Of a stretch of DNA of 64,000 bases, positions 57,875-64,000 are shown piece by piece; positions within the stretch are counted from its first letter, which is position 1; each line of letters opens with the position of its first letter. Source of the DNA: Hemileia vastatrix (Eukaryota; Basidiomycota; Pucciniomycetes; Pucciniales; Zaghouaniaceae); contig JASXTE010000008.1 in assembly GCA_030280995.1 (NCBI GenBank), positions 20,046,633 to 20,110,632 on the forward strand. The letters are read 5' to 3'. A program made the translations under genes and the position numbers. The notes beneath the pieces are model-generated. The model did not search any database, had not been told where the DNA came from, and saw only the letters and a list, made by a program, of their open reading frames with translations.

Positions 57875-58321
57875 CCGTCTTGAGATGGGGACTTCATCCT
57901 CATCCTCTTCAACTAATTCATCTACCTCTTCTTTGACCCCTCATTTCTTACTTGTGGCCTGGGTTACCCAGGTTGCTATGTTATCTTCAATTTCCTCCTC
58001 ATTCTCTCCCACCGACTGATCATCCCCAATTGATACGTCCCAAATATCCTCGACTACCTCTTTGGTTTTTGGTATTACCCAATATTTGGTTTTCGTAAAT
58101 CGATGCTCAATTTCCGCATTTTTATACAAGGCATCACACACCACTTGTCTCCAGCAGCAAAACTCGCATTTCTGGCAAGGACCTCGTGTCGCCGTGCTTT
58201 CAACGCAGAAGTATTCCATTGTTTCGCAGGCCGTGCAGGCTTGGGAATACTGCCGGGTAATGATTCCACTGTCCGCTTTAGGGTGTGGAGGCGTGGGAGT
58301 TGGGGTAGGACAATTCAACAT
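57875..58321 (-). pseudogene. Antisense zinc-cluster gene of Gypsy B, 5' part
   Basis: From ATG at 58321 the minus strand encodes a Pro-rich start and then the complete cluster QACTACETMEYFC, VESTATRGPCQK, CEFCCWRQVVC. This gives C-X2-C-X6-C-X12-C-X2-C-X6-C, the same spacing as in Gypsy C. A segment ending VIPKTKEVVEDIWD follows, then an acidic run. TGA after ATSKK (about 57940) breaks the frame (Leu in A). Gypsy C is inserted at 57870/57875; the gene continues at 45315. A TATA box lies 80 nt upstream. Confidence 0.75.
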
Positions 58322-58401
58322 AATAAATTATAAAGTAATTAAAGTAAGAAGGGAGGGAAAGATAGTGTGGGAAGTATGTCTCACGCTCAACAGAGCTCGC
58401 A

Positions 58402-58409
58402 TTTTTATA
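58402..58409 (-). promoter_or_regulatory. TATA box of the antisense gene in Gypsy B
   Basis: TATAAAAA on minus lies just inside the 3' LTR and about 80 nt before ATG 58321. Position and surrounding bases (GGGTATAAAAA-CGAGCTC) match copy A. Confidence 0.6.
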
Positions 58410-58419
58410 CCCAGGCATC

Positions 58420-58920
58420 TGTCACGCATCACGTGACACTCGAGGCAAAAGCAGCTCATTAAATCAATAATACAGAGGTCTAAATCCATACTCAAAGCAC
58501 AGAAAGAAATTCTACATAGCAACTGCAACTTTCCTTTGTGTACTCACTATTCAACCGTGCTAGTCTAAACTCTAAATCTAAATTAGTCAATCTCTCAATA
58601 GTGTGTCTTAGTCTTTTTCTCAATAAGTGACGCACAGCGCAACAGTTAATGTAATAGTATGCTAAAAGGTTTATTAAGTATTGGTGAATTATTAAGAAGG
58701 GGTCGTGAGCATGGACGGAATGGTTAGTGGAGGATTAAGGGGTTAATGGATGTTAGTGAGGAGGGTCCAGGTGTAACGGGTGTATTTTCTAATGGTCTGT
58801 GGTGTGCAGAATAGTATATGGGTATGAGGTCAATGCGAGGAGGAGTAAAGGATATAAAAAGGGTTGGGTTTTGGTTTGACTTTCTTTAGAATTAAATTAT
58901 AAAACATATTTACAGTTAAT
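58420..58920 (+). repeat. Gypsy B 3' LTR, left part
   Basis: It matches 38046-38545 of the 5' LTR and breaks after CAGTTAAT, where the Harbinger-like element begins. The rest of the LTR is not in the window. Confidence 0.88.
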
Positions 58921-59290
58921 AGGGGGTGTCAGTTCTGGCAAATCCGCACTTAAATTAAGTGCGGATTTCAAACCAAATCAGCACTTAAATTTTGCAAAAA
59001 AGTCACTTATTTCAAAAAAGGGTGTCAGTTATGACCTCAAATCAGCACTTTTTTCCTGTTTTTTTTCACAACCACATTTTGGCCACAAAACATCCCTTCC
59101 TTTCTTACCCCATCCCTGTCACATGTGACACACTGACCTTCCTCGCTACCTACTCATCAATCCTCGGCACACACCCCTTCCTAACATTTTCATCATTTTA
59201 TTACAACATTTTGACCAGGCATGTTTACATTCTTTTTTACATATTTCTTCTACCTCTTAATCTTTTTTCTTGTTATGTGCCAGTTTCATA

Positions 59291-60605
59291 ATGCCTCCCA
59301 GACATTCCAAATCTCAAAAGGTAACTCAAAAATCTGCTTCGTCACAAAAGTCTCCTCGTAAAGCAAGCCCTACACCTGAAAAATCAAAGGCAGGTTCAGG
59401 TCAGCTTAAAAAGGATGATTATCTCATCATAATCAACTTCCTTAAAATAAAATCAAATTTTGAAGCATGTTTTGGATGTGAAAAGTCCACTCGTATTGGA
59501 CGTCCACCTTCTTCAAAGGTTAATGGCTACTTGTTGATGGCCAATGAAGTAAGGAAGAAAACAAGGGGGAGAATCGATATCAATCCTAAACAAATGAAGG
59601 AGAGATTTAAGAGTTACCATTCAAAATATAAAAAGACTCATCATGCTGTAAATGAAACTGGCTTTGGTATTGACGATGATGATTTGGAGATTGGAATTAC
59701 TACTGTTTCCGAAAAGCTCAATGTCATGTGTCCTTTCTATGAGGAAATGGATAATCTTTTTGGCACCCGAGTTGATGTAAACCCTTGGTTTCTACACGAT
59801 ACTACTAAGCATATACCCTCTGGATCCAAACCTTCCTATAATCCTCCCAACACACCTTTACTTGAAGAAGATCAATCCCCTCCACCTTCTAACCATAGTT
59901 CAGCTGAAGATGATCCCAACTATCAAGCAGAACAATTATATCGCAGAAGATCTGAATCCTCAGAGGCCCAAAATTTAAATGTATGTTTACTTTTTGTTTT
60001 TTCTTCAATTCTTCTCTGAATTTCTCTTTCTTTCTAGTCTCCTCCTACTCAAACTCAATCTCCATTAAATAATCTCAATTCTGGAAATGTGAATACCTCT
60101 TTAGAAGCTGCTTTAGAAGAACTTCCTGAAGCCTCTTGTTCAAACTCCAAACTAAAGCGTCGAGCCTCAACTTCAATGAACTTGAAGCATCTATTAAAAC
60201 GTGGTAATACTTCAACAAGCTCATTTGGCTCCCTTGAGGATTATTTTGAAAAAAAAGATATAAGTAAGTTTTGTTTACTATATATCTTAATCATTAACTC
60301 ATTTATTTATTTATTTCAATTTAATTTTCTCAGCGAAATCAACTATTGCAAATAATGCCCTTGACTTTGAGAAGATGAAGTTTGATCATATGCTAAGGAA
60401 AGATCAGCAAGCCTTAGATCTGGAAGAAAAAAAATTTGAGGTAGAGCAGATGGAAAGAGTAAATGACCATCAATTTCAAAGAGAAATGGCTACTTGTGAA
60501 TTGGAAAAACAAGAGAGTTTTAAAAAAAAAGATTTCATTATGGAATGTGTTAAAAATGGCCAATCTTATGAGGACATTAAAAAATTACTTGACCTTTTCA
60601 ATTGA
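59291..60605 (+). CDS. Myb/SANT-like DNA-binding protein of Harbinger element 2
   Basis: Harbinger elements typically encode a transposase plus a Myb/SANT-type protein that helps it bind DNA. Exons 59291-59980, 60038-60263 and 60334-60605 join through short GT..AG introns into 395 residues with no defect. After a Lys/Ser/Pro-rich start there is a helical domain at about residues 45-150 (LKKDDYLIIINFL, YLLMANEVRKK, QMKERFKSYHSKYKK, PFYEEMDNLFG). A Ser/Pro linker follows, then a charged coiled-coil C-terminus (LDLEEKKFEVEQMERVNDHQFQ). A start at 59270 is also open; I prefer MPPRHSK for its charged beginning. The exact domain family needs a profile search. Confidence 0.75.
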
Positions 60606-60768
60606 TAAATTGTTTTTCTAGTTAATTTAATTTTGGTAATATTTTCTTATATGCTGACTTATAAAAGGAAAAGAATATAGTACGTTATTTTTGACAAAAA
60701 TTTGAATGTATAATAAAAATTTTCTATCTTTACTTTCTAGTCAATAAGTTTGCTTATCTAAATTTTTC

Positions 60769-61030
60769 TAAGTCATCAATTTCACATGTCAGATTTAAAA
60801 AATTGGCAATTCCCTCCCCTGCATTTTATTGAAACAAGGGGTGGGTACCACCAAATTTTTTAAGTCATCAATTTCACATGTCAGATTTAAAAAATTGGCA
60901 ATACCCTCCCCTGCATTTTATTGAAACAAGGGGTGGGTACCACCAAATTTTTCTAAGTCATCAATTTCACATGTCAGATTTAAAAAATTGGCAATACCCT
61001 CCCCTGCATTTTATTGAAGTAAAGGGTGAA
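60769..61030. repeat. Tandem repeat, unit about 92 bp, three copies
   Basis: Units start at 60769, 60861 and 60954 (TAAGTCATCAATTTCACATG...). They run through AAAAAATTGGCAAT, CCCTCCCCTGCATTTTATTG and GGTGGGTACCACCAAA, and differ by only a few bases. The last unit is cut short. Inverted relatives lie at 11150-11370. Confidence 0.9.
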
Positions 61031-61330
61031 AGTCATCAAAATTTAATATAATTACATAAATTAATTAATATATAAATAAGATATGTCAAGTATACTACTT
61101 TTAAAGTAATGACAATTCCTTAAGCCAAAATGCAGATCAAGTCTAGAAACTAGGTTTGGGACTTTCCACAGGTATAGGCTAGAGGAACCCCATGAAACAA
61201 ATTAATGTTATCATGATTACCATTTATACAACACAAGGTCGTGGGCCCATTACTTTAATTTCATAAATTGAAATATCATATTTATTTATTAAAAATTTAT
61301 GGAAGAATATTAAATATTTGGTGATTTTTT
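61031..61330 (+). repeat. Dispersed repeat 'X', copy 2, unique part
   Basis: It matches 10855-11150 in inverted orientation, including TTTCCACAGGTATAGGCTAG, GAACCCCATGAAACAAA and TGGGCCCATTACTTTA. No protein was recognised. Confidence 0.7.
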
Positions 61331-62159
61331 TGTATATATTACTTGATTGAGTTACTAAGAGGGGCAATAATGCTCTAACAACATGCTCGCTGCATTAGAA
61401 CTTAATCATGTAATAATACAAAAAATTTTAAAGAATTTTCTTTGATGGAAAAACAATAATTTTACATACCTTTATTTACGCAATGATATAATTTTGAATC
61501 AATAAATATTATTAAATAGATATGAGTGAAACAGAACCTGAAGAAAAAAATCCAAGTCAATATCAGAACCACTCATACTACGTTTAACAATGTAAAATCA
61601 ATTCATTCATTCACTAAAATTATTTGTAATATTTACGTACTTCATCATGCCATATATCAAAAAATATATTTGCCTGAATAACATGCTCAAACCTTTCAAT
61701 AGTAGTTTGTTTTTATTCACCAAATATCTTCAAGCAATCCAGGTAGATATTTTCTGGATGGCTGGCGGAAAAAAGAAGATGGGGTGCTATAAAATTGCAC
61801 TCAGCTTGCAATTTCGCAAGAAAAAATAGTAACTGAAGTTGCAAAGGCAAAAATTCCCCACAAGTATCTCCAAAAATCATACTTGTTTCATGAATGAGCT
61901 AGGATAGACATATTTATCACACAAAAAGGTACAAATTTAATGTTAAGCTGTGTGGAAGGTCAAATTCAAATTCTTGTAGACCACTTGCTGCTAATTGATA
62001 CAATCCATGAACACATCTAGTCTTATATTTACTAGATTGAATGTCGAAAAATGTGATGGATATATATCAATTGCTTCCTAGCAATTAACTCACTCTTTGT
62101 TGGATGGAAACCAATCATCACATTATTATTTGCAGGGGGATACATCCTGCTATCAAATT
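61331..62159. other. Stretch without recognised gene
   Basis: AT-rich. The minus strand near 61590-61560 could encode the start of a transposase (MSGSDIDLDF), but I could not follow it further. Isolated GGCTGG motifs appear from about 61758. Confidence 0.4.
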
Positions 62160-63185
62160 CCTGCCAGCAATCTTGAATGATATTCTTGCTGGAAGGTTAC
62201 AATGTTAATCAATTATTTTGACCACTTTCCAGCCATCGATTCAATATTTAGATGGCTGGCAAGCCAAAAATAGGTGCAAGTACCTGCCAGCCAGCAAATC
62301 GCTTGTAAGCTGACTGGCAGGTTGGGTGAATCAATGATTTGTTTAGCCCCTAATTTCATGCCAGCTAGAAACAAACCAATTCGGTTTCTGGCTGGCAGGG
62401 TAGCAGATTGAGTGGTTGGGGAAATGCATCAATTTCTACTTCCTTTCGGCAGGAAATATGATGCTTAGCTTGCTGGAAGGAATGAAGCGAATCTATGCTT
62501 TTGTGGAAACCTGAAAATGCCTGCCAGCCAGCTGAAAAGCATATCGCTTGCTAGCTGGCAAGTTGTGATTTCAATTGATCATATTTGATCAATTTGCTTG
62601 AGCAACTTGCTTGCTTCATGTCAGCAAGTTTAAAAAATATTGAGGGGAAGGAGATAAAAATTCATATTTGAGAAGATGATTTGCCTGCCAGCCAGCAGAA
62701 AATGATTAACTTGCTGGCTGGAAGGTTGATGTAGCATGCAGTGGTAATCAATTGATCGATCAATTGATTGATCGATCAATCGATCAATCGATTGATCAAT
62801 CGACTTGACAGCTGCCTGTCAGCCATCCATACAGATTTTTTTTGGCTGTCAGGCAGCCGTCAAGTTGATCGATCGATCGACTTGAACGCTACATCACCCT
62901 ACCAGCCAGCTGCGATGTGACTTTGTCGCTGGCTGGCAGGGATGTACAATTGATTTGCTGTCTACATGCCAGACAGCTAGGCAGCAACTTGCTGTCTGGC
63001 ATACAGCAAGCGATTGATTTTTGGGGGTGATGCTTGCCAGAAAAGGGTGGCAAGTGCCTTGCAAACTTGCACATGCCTGCCAGCCAGCTTAAAAGTAAGT
63101 GGTATGCTGGCTGGCAGGGTCAGGATAAGAATTTTTTTAAGATGCCAGCCAGACAGCGATTAAAATGACAGCTGTCTGGCAGGCA
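62160..63185. repeat. Array of about eleven hairpins built on TGCCAGCCAGC
   Basis: Each unit is an inverted pair of a ~13-bp motif around a 13-20 nt loop: 62160-62196, 62229-62259, 62283-62321, 62359-62397, 62520-62562, 62684-62725, 62899-62940, 62966-63002, 63076-63118 (13 bp, perfect) and 63143-63185. The eleventh is a larger nested palindrome at 62727-62896 that contains a (GATC/CGAT) tract and a 22-bp stem (62803-62824 with 62844-62865). No coding function was seen. Subterminal transposase-binding repeats are one possible identity. Confidence 0.8.
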
Positions 63186-63569
63186 CTAAGTGAGACAGGA
63201 GTTAAACAAACTAAATATAAGAATAGAAACGAAATAAAAAACAAAAAGAGGCAGGAAATGAAAATGAAAGAGAAATACAGGCCAAAAAATGAGAATGAGA
63301 GAGTGAAACGATATAAAGGAGGGGGGAATGAGGCAGCCAAAGGGGGGAAAAGGGGGATGTATCCATTCCAAGGAGAGGGTAAAGGTGGGAAAAAGACCAG
63401 GCCAAGGGGGGATAAAGAGAGAAAAGAGGGAGAGAAAGAGAGAGAAAAAAAAAGGTTAATTTTACCTATAAATTTAAAAACAACCACTTACAAAAAAAAA
63501 AAAACAAAAAAAAAAAACCAAAAAACCAAAAAAAAAAAAAAAAATTAGCAAAAAATTAAGTAAAAAGAA
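63186..63569. other. Purine-rich low-complexity tract
   Basis: G/A-rich, ending in A-runs with scattered C (63489-63546). Open frames here are composition artefacts. Confidence 0.6.
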
Positions 63570-63760
63570 TAAAATGACTTACCTGGAGAGATGAGTTGAG
63601 AAAAAAGAAATATAAGTGAAATTGATTGAGTGATGTAGGAAGAGAGGAGAAAACGGATATGAGTGAAGAAAAAAAAGAGAGTGACTGAAAAAATATGCAT
63701 TTGCTGAAAATATGCGATTTCATGTTGAGTTGATGAAAGAAAACACAGAGAGAAAAAAAA
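63570..63760 (-). repeat. Inverted copy of inner Harbinger-element sequence
   Basis: On minus this reads TTTCATCAACTCAACATGAAATCGCATATTT... down to CATCTCTCCAGGTAAGTCA, matching 9100-9280 of element 1. It could mark the right arm of element 2 or another copy that ends beyond the window. Confidence 0.65.
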
Positions 63761-64000
63761 ATAAGACTTTAACAGCAAATTCAAAAACCAAAAAAATATG
63801 CAAAACAATTTACCATTCTCAGTGAATAATACATGCAAATTGATAATTTGAAGAGAAAGAGAAAAAAATTAAAATTGCATTGAAAAATGTTGGAGTGTTA
63901 TTGGAAGGATTTTCGCCCTTATACTAGTTGATTGAGAAATAGAAGTGTTGGATATAGTCGGAGGTGAATCAACTTGTTCATCTTCATACAGGTCTAACCA
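63761..64000. other. Window edge, no recognised gene
   Basis: AT-rich continuation with no readable protein or repeat terminus. Confidence 0.4.

Larger units (their letters stand above)
38046..58920 (+). mobile_element. Ty3/Gypsy chromovirus 'B', interrupted and running off the window
   Basis: This is the sister of A in plus orientation: 5' LTR 38046-38850, gag, pol to 43745, antisense gene split around Gypsy C, 3' LTR from 58420. The 3' LTR is cut at 58920 by a Harbinger-like element, and its remainder should lie beyond position 64000. Gypsy C (45316-57870) and a probable solo LTR (44904-45145) are inserted in the antisense gene. Confidence 0.9.
58921..64000. mobile_element. Harbinger-like element 2, right end outside the window
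   Basis: The left end (AGGGGGTGTCAGTTCTGGC) follows AAT, the same target triplet as element 1, and the first ~340 bp match 8542-8880. It carries an intact Myb/SANT-like gene. The minus strand near 61590 reads MSGSDIDLDF, which may be the start of a transposase, and repeat X and a hairpin array lie beyond. A piece at 63570-63760 matches element 1 in inverted orientation. Whether all of this is one element or several nested ones is not settled. Confidence 0.6.

Noticed and set aside
62160..63185. CRISPR-like array
   Set aside because: The repeats are inverted pairs with variable arms and irregular spacing, and the genome is eukaryotic.
63137..63548. Several 60-127 codon frames on both strands
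   Set aside because: Purine-rich low-complexity tract gives Lys/Glu/Arg frames on one strand and Phe/Pro/Leu on the other; no domain.

Overview
The window looks like AT-rich genomic DNA of a filamentous fungus, most likely a basidiomycete and quite possibly a rust (Pucciniales). This is inferred from short spliceosomal introns (about 60-115 nt), the Gag/Pol families, paired Harbinger transposase and Myb/SANT-like genes, and a TET/JBP dioxygenase remnant of the kind that travels with fungal transposons. No ribosome binding sites, operons or CRISPR arrays occur.

Only three host genes are clear: a proteasome beta-2 (Pup1-type) gene at 6625-7864 (-), an RluA-family pseudouridine synthase at 33006-34067 (-), and a MARVEL-like membrane protein at 36567-37432 (+). 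A possible fourth, unidentified gene lies near 3662-4218 (-). Almost everything else is mobile DNA in nested layers that can be peeled apart by terminal repeats and target duplications.

Nest 1 (8320-25483): a Ty1/Copia element with 120-bp LTRs (duplication GAAAC) holds a Harbinger-like DNA transposon (8542-12277, duplication AAT) and a complete Ty3/Gypsy chromovirus 'A' (15383-23740, duplication AGTAG). The Harbinger-like element itself contains a TET/JBP remnant and another dispersed repeat. Then follow a Tc1/mariner pseudogene broken by two small inverted-repeat elements (25872-26880) and a decayed LINE (26922-31800).

Nest 2 (38046 to beyond the right edge): Gypsy 'B', a sister of A, is interrupted by a different Gypsy lineage 'C' (45316-57870, duplication GCGT), by a probable solo LTR (44904-45145), and, in its 3' LTR, by a Harbinger-like element carrying an intact Myb/SANT-like gene (58921 onward).

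The most striking observation is that all three Gypsy elements, from two lineages, carry a spliced gene on the opposite strand between pol and the 3' LTR. Each product starts with the same zinc-cluster spacing, C-X2-C-X6-C-X12-C-X2-C-X6-C (one cysteine is lost in A). In C this gene is fully open (202 aa) although pol has three stops, and the C LTR holds clustered CCG-N2-CGG sites of the type Zn2Cys6 regulators bind. C also carries about 24 copies of a small stem-loop followed by TTAAACTGG whose stem pairs change together. A and B show a Tf1-like 14-nt self-primer. A ~1-kb array of about eleven hairpins built on TGCCAGCCAGC (62160-63185) is unexplained.
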